64,000 bases of DNA from Sellimonas catena (lineage in GTDB: Bacteria > Bacillota > Clostridia > Lachnospirales > Lachnospiraceae). The translations under genes and the position numbers were made by a program. Below, one piece after another: positions 42,339-51,590 of the stretch (position 1 is the stretch's first letter; each line of letters starts with the position of its first letter). The notes beneath the pieces are model-generated. The model made no database searches. It was not told where the DNA came from and worked only from the letters and a program-made list of their open reading frames with translations. The stretch lies in the NCBI RefSeq assembly GCF_045063725.1, contig NZ_CP173695.1; one strand, 5' to 3'.

Positions 42339-43608
42339 TGGTACCTCCCAGATGAATTATTTTTTCTACCTTGAAGTCCGTAGCCGGGAAAAAGTCTCCA
42401 AATCCTGCATCTCTGAAGCTCAGCCGGCAGGTACGCTCGTCATCAAATTCCGTGCGGACAATCAGCTTCATGGAATATTCCTTCCGTTTCGGCATTCCCG
42501 CGAAGGAAACAGTCTCTACGTTCCACTGGCCTGTTGCAAGGGATTCGATATGAATTTCAATATCCTCAGTGTTTTCAAGGAGCACCTCCCATTCACGGGT
42601 ATCTTCATACCAGTGTGTTCCGAACTCAACAATCGGATACCAGATATCCACCCCATCGATCCTCATTTTCAGGCAAATCTGCTCCATCAGCTTTGTTTCA
42701 TCCAGATACGTCGGCACATCAAGAGAATTGGACCGTTTTTTCAGTCCGCAGTAGCAGGCTCCTTTGCTGTAGAGATTATTGCCGATAAAAGCCCTGCGTC
42801 CATTGCAAAGCACTTTCTGCGAATTCGGATACCAGTTGTTTTCAAATCCTTCTCCCGTCAGGTAAACAGAAGAAACATGCTTTTTATCAAACACTCCCTG
42901 AATAAAGTGCCGGAACCGTTCGTCCGCATTTCTGGCCTTGTCGACATTAAGCACAGGATAAACCGCTTTCAGCTCTTCCATCTGGGCTTCTGCAACCTTT
43001 TCCACGCTGACGAAATTCTCTTTTTCTCTCCGGTAGTCCGTATTCAGCTGCTTCAACATATACGCCTCAATCTTTTCCCGGTCACAGTAAAAGAGAGCAG
43101 ACTCATACTGCCAAAGCTCTTTCGGCTGATAAAGCATATAATAACAGAAGCTTTCACGATAATCCATTGCATAGACCCGCGCTTTATCTACTCCCGCCTG
43201 CGCCCCTGCTTCTCTCAAAAATGTACGGATCTCCTGATCAATCCAGGGTACTGTAAACGAAACAAAGGTCACTTCTTTCTTGCGGAATGTCTGCAGTGTC
43301 AATTCAATAAATTTTCCAAGGAGCCATCTTGCCTCATAGACAGTCCCCTCTTTTTCAATCTGCTCATTTCTCTGCGCTTTCCGGTAAAGATCGGAAACCA
43401 CCCACCCCTTGTCCATCATCGCTGCTCTCTGCGCTTCGCGCCCGAACATCCATGCTTCTTTATAATGTCCTACCATCAGCGGAATCTGGTAATTGTCAGC
43501 TGCCACTTCCAGTGTCTTGAGCTCATGCTTTTCTTCATCAAAGTAACTGATCTGACATCCGTTTTCATTCAGATCATATCCGATGATATATCCACCATTT
43601 TCCATCAT
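42313..43608 (-). CDS. DUF5716-like protein with actin/Hsp70-like fold
   Basis: 431 residues. The N-terminus GYIIGYDLNENGCQISYFDEEK has the form of the phosphate-1 loop of the actin/Hsp70 ATPase superfamily (GIDLGTTN-like), and SSVYLTGEGFENNWYPNSQKVLCNGRRAFIGNNLYSKGACY near residue 245 resembles the C-terminal adenosine-binding loop (TGGGS...-like) of such folds. The last about 130 residues look like a beta-rich domain. No membrane segment. It lies between the DUF5717-like gene and the helical-repeat gene, with 15-base and overlapping junctions. Family name from memory; nucleotide binding is inferred from the motifs. Function unknown. Confidence 0.8.
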   Translation of the reverse strand: MMENGGYIIGYDLNENGCQISYFDEEKHELKTLEVAADNYQIPLMVGHYKEAWMFGREAQRAAMMDKGWVVSDLYRKAQRNEQIEKEGTVYEARWLLGKFIELTLQTFRKKEVTFVSFTVPWIDQEIRTFLREAGAQAGVDKARVYAMDYRESFCYYMLYQPKELWQYESALFYCDREKIEAYMLKQLNTDYRREKENFVSVEKVAEAQMEELKAVYPVLNVDKARNADERFRHFIQGVFDKKHVSSVYLTGEGFENNWYPNSQKVLCNGRRAFIGNNLYSKGACYCGLKKRSNSLDVPTYLDETKLMEQICLKMRIDGVDIWYPIVEFGTHWYEDTREWEVLLENTEDIEIHIESLATGQWNVETVSFAGMPKRKEYSMKLIVRTEFDDERTCRLSFRDAGFGDFFPATDFKVEKIIHLGGTNGQFNSLS

Positions 43609-43623
43609 GATCCCTCTCCTATT

Positions 43624-46600
43624 CTAGTATAACATAAATAATTCCTGTGACAGTTCCTTCTCACGGCTGTACTCATTCATGGCCTGTTTCAGGGCTTCTT
43701 TTGTAAGCTCCGACATATCATCAAGCCGTCCGTAAGTTCCGACAGCCGGTATTTCACCGTCAAGGCGGAGTACATGTTTTTCGGACACTGCCGTACTTCC
43801 ATCCATCTTCAATTCCTTAAAGTAGTATTCGAGAATCTCATCGCTGTAAAGAATAAATGTCCTTACATGAATATCCTCATAAACAGCCGGCATAATTTCT
43901 TTCTGATACGGCTGTTCATCTTCCTGGTCTTTCGCTTTTCTGATCTTGTATTCAATTACAACCTGGCTTCCTTTTTTGGCCCGGTATTCAATAATGCTCT
44001 TATCATACAGCATCACCTCCTGCAGCCATGGCCTTGGATATTTCAGATAGAACTGAAAGACAGCCTGTTTTTCACAAAGTTCTCTTAAGAAACGTTTAAG
44101 CAGTTCCTCCGACGCGCTTTCCAGATCATGCTCTGAATAGTATTTTAAATATGAAATCCGGCAGATATCCGGAAGCTGCTCTCCAACAGACGCTTCCTTC
44201 TCCACAACTTTCCATACCGACTCTCCTGTCTGACGTTCCCGCATCAGATACTCCCGGGAGATATACGCAAGATACGCTCTGATCAGGCGGAAATACCCGT
44301 TTCCACTGTCATAGTAATCGCAGAAAATTTCCTCTTCTCCGAAAATATTTTCGGAAAAGACCATCTGTGTGATGATACGCTCTGCAATCTTGCCGGAAGG
44401 TACCCCCTCCTTTTTCGCCGCGCGCCACACCTGTTTCATATTCCTGGTAGCCCCACAGTAATACATGGAAAGATACGTCAGTGTCGTCCTGTCGAAATGG
44501 CCTCTCTGGAAGAGGACAAAACATACTTCCAGAAGAGTCTCCTCCTCTTCATATCCGTCTTCCTGAATTTTCTTCGTACAAAGATCAAAAATCTCCTCGT
44601 CCGCAAACAGCTCCATTCCATGTTTCTCGATATTCTCAAAGGAAAGCTCCGGAACCGGCACGGATTCTTCTTCCTGATCCGGTTTCTTTTCAAATTTTCT
44701 GCACAGTTCGACAAAACGCATCTCATAAAAAAGTCTGGTCGTTTCATATGGAATCGAATCGGTATAATGCCGTCCGTCCATGGATTCCCAGATAATTCTG
44801 GAATCTTTATCGTAGAGGAAAATCATCGCGCTGCCATCAACAACGCCGACTCTCTGGTGGATTTCCCCGTCTTCCTCAATCACCATGACAGACTTCATAA
44901 ACGGGAGCTTTGTCCTGACTTCGTAAGCATGACAGATATCGTTAAGCGCTTCCAGCCTGTCTTCCGTCATATTTTCTTCCGTGCAGAATTTCTTATAGAT
45001 AATCCGAAGCGGCTCATTGATATGGCGCTTCAGAAGCTGTTCCCACGCAAACGCCTCCATCTTGTCACGGTAGTAGGCGTAAATCTCTCCTGCCTCATCC
45101 TGAAACTGTATGATATTGGCATAAAGAAACGCTGTCTTTTCATAAGTAAGCGTATTCCCGTGCATAAAGTAAAGGCATACCGCTTTTGGAAGCGGATCTT
45201 TGACTCGCTCCTCCTCGATGGTCATCATATAATATTCATAGAGCTGTACGATTTTCATCTCCTGTTCTACCGCAAGCTCATACCATTTGAAATACTCGGA
45301 CCGGATCTGATTTCCTTTAATCAGAAGCGTACAGATGGAAGTCAGCACCATCGGGTCCGGATAATCTGTATACAGACGTTCCAGAAGTCTGAAAAGCTGT
45401 CTGTCAAATTTCTTCTGCTGCCCTGCCAGATTCGCTGTATAGAGGGCAAGCTCCCGTGTAAACAGACCGTATCTGGATCCAAAACTCAGAACCCGAATTT
45501 CAAAATTTCCAAGTTTCTTCAGACAGACCGGATCTTCCCGGTAACATTTAAACGCCTGCAGGTACAGAAGTGTATGACCTGCTTTTTCTGCATAGAAATG
45601 CTTTTCCAGCGCGGCAAGCCTTCTTGTAATATTTCTGTATTCCGGATCAATATCAACAAGCATGCAAAGAGCGCTCCACATTTTCGGGTGCTTATTATAT
45701 GCCTTCTTTATCTCATCGGTCACATGTTCTGTATGGTTTGCATTCTTTTTCAGAAGCGCCGTCAGATACAGATAATATGTTGTATTTTCCGGACGCTTCA
45801 TCATGTCGAACCGTCCGTAATTATACTCTTCGATAATCCTGGCGGCCTCCTCGGTCTGACCGCTTTCCAGGTATGCATGTGCTTTTACAAGAGAACAAAA
45901 TGCCGCATCCCGTCCAAGATTTTCCATTTGCCCGGCCAGCTGCACCGTATCCTCTGCCCAGCTTAACAGATCGCTCGTTCCGGTAATACAGGAAAAATAT
46001 CCTTTTATAATCTGTGTCATATAAAAGGTCTGCTCATGCTTCGGAGTATGCACTCCTTCCCGTGTCACCTCGATCTCGTACGCAATCTGTTCGTACGGAG
46101 TTGTAAAAATAATCCGGCCGAAATTTCTTCCGGCATGAAGAACCTGCGGAGTAATCACATAATGGAATCCCAGCGTATTTCCGACAAAATCATCGGTTGT
46201 AAACTCCTTCTGCGTGATCTGGATAAAATTACCCTCCACAGAGGCACGGATCGGCATATAACCCCATGTATTTTTGGTAATGATTATATTCTCCCGCACC
46301 GCCTCATTCGGGCTTTCAAACTTCTTTTCGTACTCGGACAGAGAAAGGAAGAGGCATTCCTTCTGCTTGATTCCCACAAGGAACTCCTCCACTGCCTGCT
46401 CTCCAAGAGACCATTTCCGCATATTATTATAGAGCGCCACCACCCTTGGATTTTCATACCGAAGGATCTCATAAAAACTCATGGAACGGAACAGCCTGCG
46501 CGCTTCCAGGAAATCCTTCATCGCCAGGAGTTTAAAATCCTTCATGTTCTGCACCTTTCCATGGGATGTCATTAGATAAGGGCGCTCAATCACTGCTGTA

Positions 46601-46923
46601 AAGGAAAGCTCATATTCACCTCCGTTACAAACCACGGTAAATGTTCCGTTTTCCACGTATCCGGGCTCCAGCCCTTCTGCATCGTAGGTGAATGAAATCA
46701 CAACCGGATTCCCCTCAAATCCACTCTCTTTCAGATGTATCCGGAAAGAGGAGGAATAGACAAGTCCTCTTACCGGTGCTTCTTTTCTGTTTTCAATCGT
46801 AAAACTCCCCTGAAATGTTTCCCCTTCTCCAATCAAAAGCACCAGGTTGGTCTCTGAAAACCTTACATCCGGCTGCTCCTTACTAAAATCTCCATTTGAA
46901 AAGCGTTTAATCTTATTTTTCAA
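43624..46923 (-). CDS. DUF5717-like giant cytoplasmic scaffold protein
   Basis: 1099 residues from a TTG at 46923, chosen because AGAGGTGG lies 5 bases upstream and the protein then begins MKNKIKRFSNGDF; an ATG 18 bases further up has no ribosome site, and longer starts lie upstream of the promoter at 46973-47002. Two beta-sandwich-like segments (about residues 15-115 and 220-305) are followed by a long alpha-solenoid (about 310-1060) of TPR-like helices, such as YLESGQTEEAARIIEEYNYGRF. No signal peptide or membrane helix. First gene of a three-gene operon with the actin-like and helical-repeat proteins. Function unknown. Confidence 0.85.
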   Translation of the reverse strand: MKNKIKRFSNGDFSKEQPDVRFSETNLVLLIGEGETFQGSFTIENRKEAPVRGLVYSSSFRIHLKESGFEGNPVVISFTYDAEGLEPGYVENGTFTVVCNGGEYELSFTAVIERPYLMTSHGKVQNMKDFKLLAMKDFLEARRLFRSMSFYEILRYENPRVVALYNNMRKWSLGEQAVEEFLVGIKQKECLFLSLSEYEKKFESPNEAVRENIIITKNTWGYMPIRASVEGNFIQITQKEFTTDDFVGNTLGFHYVITPQVLHAGRNFGRIIFTTPYEQIAYEIEVTREGVHTPKHEQTFYMTQIIKGYFSCITGTSDLLSWAEDTVQLAGQMENLGRDAAFCSLVKAHAYLESGQTEEAARIIEEYNYGRFDMMKRPENTTYYLYLTALLKKNANHTEHVTDEIKKAYNKHPKMWSALCMLVDIDPEYRNITRRLAALEKHFYAEKAGHTLLYLQAFKCYREDPVCLKKLGNFEIRVLSFGSRYGLFTRELALYTANLAGQQKKFDRQLFRLLERLYTDYPDPMVLTSICTLLIKGNQIRSEYFKWYELAVEQEMKIVQLYEYYMMTIEEERVKDPLPKAVCLYFMHGNTLTYEKTAFLYANIIQFQDEAGEIYAYYRDKMEAFAWEQLLKRHINEPLRIIYKKFCTEENMTEDRLEALNDICHAYEVRTKLPFMKSVMVIEEDGEIHQRVGVVDGSAMIFLYDKDSRIIWESMDGRHYTDSIPYETTRLFYEMRFVELCRKFEKKPDQEEESVPVPELSFENIEKHGMELFADEEIFDLCTKKIQEDGYEEEETLLEVCFVLFQRGHFDRTTLTYLSMYYCGATRNMKQVWRAAKKEGVPSGKIAERIITQMVFSENIFGEEEIFCDYYDSGNGYFRLIRAYLAYISREYLMRERQTGESVWKVVEKEASVGEQLPDICRISYLKYYSEHDLESASEELLKRFLRELCEKQAVFQFYLKYPRPWLQEVMLYDKSIIEYRAKKGSQVVIEYKIRKAKDQEDEQPYQKEIMPAVYEDIHVRTFILYSDEILEYYFKELKMDGSTAVSEKHVLRLDGEIPAVGTYGRLDDMSELTKEALKQAMNEYSREKELSQELFMLY

Positions 46924-46972
46924 GCCTTCCACCTCTTGCATTGCATTTTTTATCAGATATACTATAATTGAA

Positions 46973-47002
46973 ATTATAACATTATTCCCTGTCATATGGC
47001 AA
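46973..47002 (-). promoter_or_regulatory. Promoter of the DUF5717/5716 cluster
   Basis: TTGCCA (46997-47002), 18 bases, TATAAT (46973-46978). The start of transcription would be about 46966, which excludes the longer translational starts of the first gene. Confidence 0.65.
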
Positions 47003-47067
47003 TGCCTGTGCAAAATTTATCAAAACTTGTCAAACTTGTAACTATAAATATTAGGAGGACATACACT

Positions 47068-48171
47068 ATGAGCCAGTCAACCGCTTTTCATGGAAGCGAT
47101 CTCGAGCAGGTCGCGCAATATTACCATCTGCCGCAGGAGGAAATTATCTGTTTTTCCGCAAATGTTAATCCTCTCGGTTTTCCCGCGAAAACAGCCGGAC
47201 TTGTCTGTCAGAATTTTTCCCGCCTGATGACTCATTATCCGGACCGGGAGTATACAGGTCTGAAACAGGCAATCGGTAACTACTGTCATATATCCCCGGA
47301 CCATGTTCTTGTCGGCAATGGTTCTACCGAGCTGATTTCTCTGCTGATTCAGTCCTCCGGGAGAAAACGTGCCGTTCAGGTCGGTCCTTCCTACTCGGAG
47401 TACGAAAGGGAACTGAATCTTGCCGGAATCTCTTTTACAACATGGTTTCCGAAAAAGGAACACCTCTTTCAGCCTGACACGGATGATCTGCTTGACTTTC
47501 TGACGGCTCACAATGCAGACTTTCTGATTCTCTGCAATCCAAACAATCCGACCGCCCGCGCACTTGCAACCGGAGAGATTGCGGAACTTCTGGAGGGATG
47601 TATGAAAGCCGGTATTTTTGTAATGATCGATGAGACTTATGCGGAATTCGCCGACAGAGAAGTTTCTGCGATGTCTCTCGTCTCCAGATTCCCGAATCTG
47701 ATGGTAATCCGGGGAATTTCCAAATTTTTCGCTGCTCCCGGACTCCGTCTCGGGTACGGTGCATCCGGAAACCGTGCTTTTCTTGATCATGTAAAGACGC
47801 ACCAGAATCCGTGGAGTGTCAACAGTGTTGCAACCTTTGCCGGAGAGCATCTGTTCTGCGAGGAAGAGTTTATCGTTAAAACAAAAGCCCTCATATCAGG
47901 CGAGCGTACCCGCATGATACAAGGACTTTCTGAAATTCCTGCTCTTCGTGTCTATCCGAGTGACAGCAACTTCCTGCTTGTTGAGATTCTGGATCCTTCC
48001 CTCACGGCATCCGGTCTTTTTGACTGCCTGATCCGCCAGAAGCTGATGATCCGGGACTGTTCCTCTTTCGAGGGACTCGGAACTCAGTTTTTCCGGTTCT
48101 GCCTGATGCTTCCGGAACAGAATACCGCACTGCTCCAGGCAGTCCAAGAATTTTTCGCAAAATCGCGATAA
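47068..48171 (+). CDS. PLP-dependent aminotransferase, HisC/CobD-like
   Basis: 367 residues from the ATG at 47068 (AGGAGGACATACACT upstream). Class I/II fold-type I PLP enzyme. The start (FHGSDLEQVAQYYHLPQEEIICFSANVNPLGFP) strongly resembles CobD, threonine-phosphate decarboxylase, more than HisC. The PLP lysine is in RGISKFFAAPGLRLGYG (SKxxxxPGLRxG), with NPNNPT and IDETYAEF typical of the group. No cobalamin or histidine genes are nearby, so the substrate is uncertain: it could make aminopropanol phosphate for cobalamin or act on histidinol phosphate. Divergent from the DUF5717 cluster. Confidence 0.88.
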   Translation: MSQSTAFHGSDLEQVAQYYHLPQEEIICFSANVNPLGFPAKTAGLVCQNFSRLMTHYPDREYTGLKQAIGNYCHISPDHVLVGNGSTELISLLIQSSGRKRAVQVGPSYSEYERELNLAGISFTTWFPKKEHLFQPDTDDLLDFLTAHNADFLILCNPNNPTARALATGEIAELLEGCMKAGIFVMIDETYAEFADREVSAMSLVSRFPNLMVIRGISKFFAAPGLRLGYGASGNRAFLDHVKTHQNPWSVNSVATFAGEHLFCEEEFIVKTKALISGERTRMIQGLSEIPALRVYPSDSNFLLVEILDPSLTASGLFDCLIRQKLMIRDCSSFEGLGTQFFRFCLMLPEQNTALLQAVQEFFAKSR

Positions 48172-48200
48172 GTCCGGGAATTCTTCTCCCGAAAGATGAT

Positions 48201-48281
48201 TCTACAGAAAAAACCGCACTGCAGCGGAAAACGCTGCTGCAAAAGCAGCCCGCCGCATGCGGAAATCCTGTAGATTTTTTT
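48201..48281 (+). terminator. Large branched intrinsic terminator
   Basis: The outer stem TCTACAG / CTGTAGA (48201-48207 with 48268-48274) is followed by TTTTTTT. Inside are CCGCA/TGCGG, and GCAGCG-GAAAA-CGCTGC and TGC-AAAA-GCA hairpins. It lies between convergent genes. Confidence 0.75.
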
Positions 48282-48633
48282 ATTTCTTTTTCAGGATGAG
48301 AGCGATAAATATGATATCCTCGTCTCCGTCATTTACAAGTCCGTGGCCCTCTCCGTCCGGGCAGAACGTCACATCACCCGCACAGATTTCGCGTTTTGTG
48401 CCGTTTTCATTGTAGATTCCCTTTCCTTTTAAAAGGTAATACGTTTCTGTTTCGCCATGATGCTCATGGTATCCAAGCTCGCATCCGGGCTTGATTGTCA
48501 CCTCGCTGAACATGCCGCAGCCATCTCCAAGCTGTTCTCCTTTGATCAGTGCTTCTTTGAGAATGTATCCCGCACCGCCGGAAGCGTGCTCTGCCTTTTG
48601 AATTTCCCGTTCTTCCTTATGTGTAATCATCAT
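48280..48633 (-). CDS. Cupin-domain protein
   Basis: 117 residues from the ATG at 48633 (GGAGGGCAAG upstream). A single cupin barrel. Motif 1 is YHEHHGETETYYLLKGKG, with the metal-binding His, His and Glu; motif 2 is CPDGEGHGLVNDGDEDIIFIAL, with the fourth His. Likely binds a divalent metal. Substrate and pathway unknown. It is convergent with the aminotransferase gene and downstream of the BceAB-type transporter, though separated from it. Confidence 0.9.
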   Translation of the reverse strand: MMITHKEEREIQKAEHASGGAGYILKEALIKGEQLGDGCGMFSEVTIKPGCELGYHEHHGETETYYLLKGKGIYNENGTKREICAGDVTFCPDGEGHGLVNDGDEDIIFIALILKKK

Positions 48634-48717
48634 CTTGCCCTCCTTTTGCTTCTTTTCCAAACTGGTTTTATCATAACACAAAGGCACTGCATTTTCAAAC
48701 ACAGTGCCCTTTCCCGG

Positions 48718-50697
48718 TTATCTGGTAACAATTTTATAATATTCTCTTGCCGTCAGTTTAAAGACAAACGCATAAATCAACGCAAAGATAAGAACCGTTC
48801 CAATTGTACATGCAACAATCAGGTTTGTGTTCGTCAGATTAAATGACGAAAGAAGTCTTCGAATCAGCTGGAATGCCGCTGCCAGATGGAGAACCGAAAG
48901 TCCAAGCGGCAGGAAAAATACCATCCTGATCTGACTGTTGACGGTTTTTTTAACCTCCCGCCGGCTCATGCCGACTTTCTGCATGATCTGATACCGGTTC
49001 CGGTCCTCAAATCCTTCGGAAATCTGCTTATAGTAGATAATCAGTACGGTTGCCATCAGGAACAGACCGCCGAGGAAAATTCCAAGGAAGAAGAAGCTTC
49101 CGTAAAACATATGGAAATCTTCTTCGTAGACGCCCCGGAGTTCCAGGTATCCTCCGATTCCGTAATCATTCTGAATCCTGTTGGTAATGGCCTCTGCTGC
49201 TGCCTCTTTTTTCTCTTCGCTTCCGGTCAGATCAAACCCATAGGAATATTCCATCGATACTTCTCCGGATTCCGGCAGGGATGAGATCAGATTGTTAATG
49301 ACCGTCTGATCTTTGACGAACAGGATATAAGACTCCATTACAGGGAAGTTCTGCTTCTTTTCCATCGGAATTGCATCCGGCTCTTCTACAATGGTAAAAT
49401 CCGTGTCTTCAATCCGGAAATGATCCTTTCCATAAGGCGTTTTGGAAGAAGTGTATATGACTGCTTCCTGATCCGAAAGCTCCAGATTTTCTCCCATCAT
49501 CTCATTATAGTATGATACCGGAGCAATCTGTACCAGCACCCGGTTAGGGTAAAAGAGACTGCCGAACGCATAGAAGGAAAATCCATCTTTTTCTTTATCC
49601 GTCACCATGGCGACGTACTGACACCGATATCCATTTTCCTGCCGGATTCCTTGCCGGTTCAGTTCTTCTGCCACTATGGTATCCACAGTCCGGATCGTTT
49701 CCTCATTGCTCTGATCAATGGTTAGAATCAGCTCCTTTGGGAACCGGTTTCCCATTATGTTTTCCATTCCCAGATTCAGGCCGACTGTCGTTGAAAGCGT
49801 AACCAGTACCATTGTACTCAAAATACAGATATTGGCAAGTCCTACTGCATTCTGCTTCATCCGGTAAATCATGCCGGAGACAGAATGAAAATGTTTCGCC
49901 TTATAATAAAAAGATTTATTTTTTCTCAGAAGTTTTAAAAATGCTATACTTCCTGCAACAAACAACGCGTATGTTCCGATAACGACAAGGAGCACCGCTA
50001 CAAAGAAGACACTGATCGCTTCAATCGGATTTTCTACGATATTGGCCAGTATATAACCTGCCGCGATTGTCACGACTCCGAAAACAGTAAGCAAAATCTT
50101 GGTTTTTGGCTCTTTTTCACCTACATTTCCGCCTCTGAGAAGTTCAATCGGATTTGCTTTACGCACCTGAATCAGATTGGATACAAATGCTACAAAAAAA
50201 ATTACCGCAAAAAGAATCAGGGTCGTGCTGATACTGCTGCCCGTCACTTCATACTGAAGGGATGTTTGATATCCGATAATCTTATAGAGCAGAAGAAACA
50301 TCAGTCTTCCAAGGATAATTCCGCCAAGAATTCCCGCCAGGATACTGGCGCCTCCGACCATCAAGGATTCCCAGAACATCATAATGGCAATCTCTTTCTT
50401 TCCCATTCCGAGAACATTATAAAGGCCGATCTCTTTTCTCCTCTGCTTGATCAGGAAGCTGTTTGTGTAGAAAAGAAATACACACGCGAAGATTGCAACA
50501 ATGACTGTACCAAATCCGAGAATGCTTCTCATGCTGCCTGCCCCCGGCATTTCTTTAATTCCGGAATTGTCCATGATGATCGACATATCGAAAAACAGCA
50601 TGATCGTGATGATGCTGGTTACCAGAAACGGAAGATACGACCGTTTGTTTTTCTTCAGGTTGGTGAATGCAAGCCGGATGTAAATCGATTTAAACAT
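48718..50697 (-). CDS. BceB-type ABC transporter permease (FtsX domain)
   Basis: 659 residues from the ATG at 50697, which has GGAGG 8 bases upstream and overlaps the ATPase gene by 8 bases. Ten predicted membrane segments. The first four (about 17-230) and last three form FtsX-type blocks (SFLIKQRRKEIGLYNVLGMGKKEIA, ANPIELLRGGN), with a large extracellular domain of about 200 residues between helices 7 and 8 (about 310-530). This is the BceB/VraG layout, in which the extracellular domain binds lipid II-targeting peptide antibiotics. Encoded with a histidine kinase and response regulator. Specific antibiotic unknown. Confidence 0.93.
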   Translation of the reverse strand: MFKSIYIRLAFTNLKKNKRSYLPFLVTSIITIMLFFDMSIIMDNSGIKEMPGAGSMRSILGFGTVIVAIFACVFLFYTNSFLIKQRRKEIGLYNVLGMGKKEIAIMMFWESLMVGGASILAGILGGIILGRLMFLLLYKIIGYQTSLQYEVTGSSISTTLILFAVIFFVAFVSNLIQVRKANPIELLRGGNVGEKEPKTKILLTVFGVVTIAAGYILANIVENPIEAISVFFVAVLLVVIGTYALFVAGSIAFLKLLRKNKSFYYKAKHFHSVSGMIYRMKQNAVGLANICILSTMVLVTLSTTVGLNLGMENIMGNRFPKELILTIDQSNEETIRTVDTIVAEELNRQGIRQENGYRCQYVAMVTDKEKDGFSFYAFGSLFYPNRVLVQIAPVSYYNEMMGENLELSDQEAVIYTSSKTPYGKDHFRIEDTDFTIVEEPDAIPMEKKQNFPVMESYILFVKDQTVINNLISSLPESGEVSMEYSYGFDLTGSEEKKEAAAEAITNRIQNDYGIGGYLELRGVYEEDFHMFYGSFFFLGIFLGGLFLMATVLIIYYKQISEGFEDRNRYQIMQKVGMSRREVKKTVNSQIRMVFFLPLGLSVLHLAAAFQLIRRLLSSFNLTNTNLIVACTIGTVLIFALIYAFVFKLTAREYYKIVTR

Positions 50698-51457
50698 GCC
50701 GCTCACCTCCTGTGGTCAGTACCGTCAAGGTGTCTGAAATCTTCTGGTACAGCTCTTCATTTTTCATATTGCCCCGGTAAATCTGATGGAAGACTTCGCC
50801 ATCTTTGATGAAAAGGACTCTGCCGGCATGGCTTGCCGCTTTCACAGAGTGGGTTACCATAAGAATGGTCTGTCCCGTCTGATTAATCCTTGAAAACTGG
50901 TTCAGCAGATCGTCCGCAGCCCTGGAATCCAGCGCACCGGTCGGCTCATCTGCAAGAATCAACTGTGGTTTGGTAATCAATGCTCTGGCCACCGCCGTCC
51001 GCTGCTTCTGTCCTCCGGATACTTCATAGGGAAACTTGGAAAGAAGCTCATAAATTCCAAGACTCTTTGCGATCGGCTCCAGCCGCTTTTCCATCTCCGG
51101 ATACTTCCTTCCTGCAAGCACAAGCGGAAGGAAGATATTATCACGGATGGAAAGAGTATCCAGAAGATTAAAATCCTGGAATACAAATCCCAGATTCTGT
51201 CTCCGGAATGTTGCGATCTCCCTCTCCGGCACTGTAGAAAGATCTCTCCCTTTCAGCTTGATGCGCCCGCCTGTCGGCTTATCCAGCGCTGCAAGAATAT
51301 TCAAAAGTGTCGTCTTTCCGGAACCGGACTCTCCCATGATTGCGACGTACTCTCCTTCTTCCACGGAAAAGGTCACATTTTTCAGGGCTTCTACCTGATT
51401 CCCTCCAAAACGTGTTGTATATGTTTTCTTTAGATTCTGCACTTCAAGAATCGTCAT
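50690..51457 (-). CDS. BceA-type ABC transporter ATP-binding protein
   Basis: 255 residues from the ATG at 51457 (GGTGGAG upstream). Walker A GESGSGKTT, signature VSGGQKQRTAVARAL, Walker B LILADEPTGALD, H-loop VTHSV. MacB/LolD-like ATPase of the peptide-detoxification group. Pairs with the permease that follows. Located 134 bases after the histidine kinase gene, with its own promoter region containing the inverted repeat at 51517-51534. Confidence 0.94.
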   Translation of the reverse strand: MTILEVQNLKKTYTTRFGGNQVEALKNVTFSVEEGEYVAIMGESGSGKTTLLNILAALDKPTGGRIKLKGRDLSTVPEREIATFRRQNLGFVFQDFNLLDTLSIRDNIFLPLVLAGRKYPEMEKRLEPIAKSLGIYELLSKFPYEVSGGQKQRTAVARALITKPQLILADEPTGALDSRAADDLLNQFSRINQTGQTILMVTHSVKAASHAGRVLFIKDGEVFHQIYRGNMKNEELYQKISDTLTVLTTGGERHV

Positions 51458-51501
51458 CTGCTTCTCCACCTTTCTGAAATTCTGTTCTTTTCTATGCCTT
51501 T

Positions 51502-51534
51502 ATTATAGTCAACCCCCGATGGTCTTTTCCATCG
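51502..51534 (-). promoter_or_regulatory. Transporter promoter with inverted-repeat operator
   Basis: TATAAT (51502-51507) is present, but no good -35 is found. A perfect inverted repeat CGATGG-N6-CCATCG (51517-51534) sits where the -35 should be. This is the arrangement expected for an activator such as the cognate BceR-like regulator. Confidence 0.55.
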
Positions 51535-51590
51535 ATTCGGCTTACAATCCATCCGCAAACCTTACGATTTTGAAAGGTAGAGAATCCCGC

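Noticed and set aside
42352..43632. Plus-strand reading frame of 426 codons
   Set aside because: Exact antisense shadow of the DUF5716-like gene, no family similarity and no start signals.
44497..45966. Long plus-strand reading frame (489 codons)
   Set aside because: It lies entirely antisense to the DUF5717-like gene, has no ribosome site or recognisable domain, and is rich in Cys, His, Phe and Ile as expected of a shadow frame.
46924..47013. Longer N-termini of the DUF5717-like protein
   Set aside because: The upstream starts lie at or beyond the predicted promoter and lack a ribosome site; the TTG at 46923 has AGAGGTGG in front.
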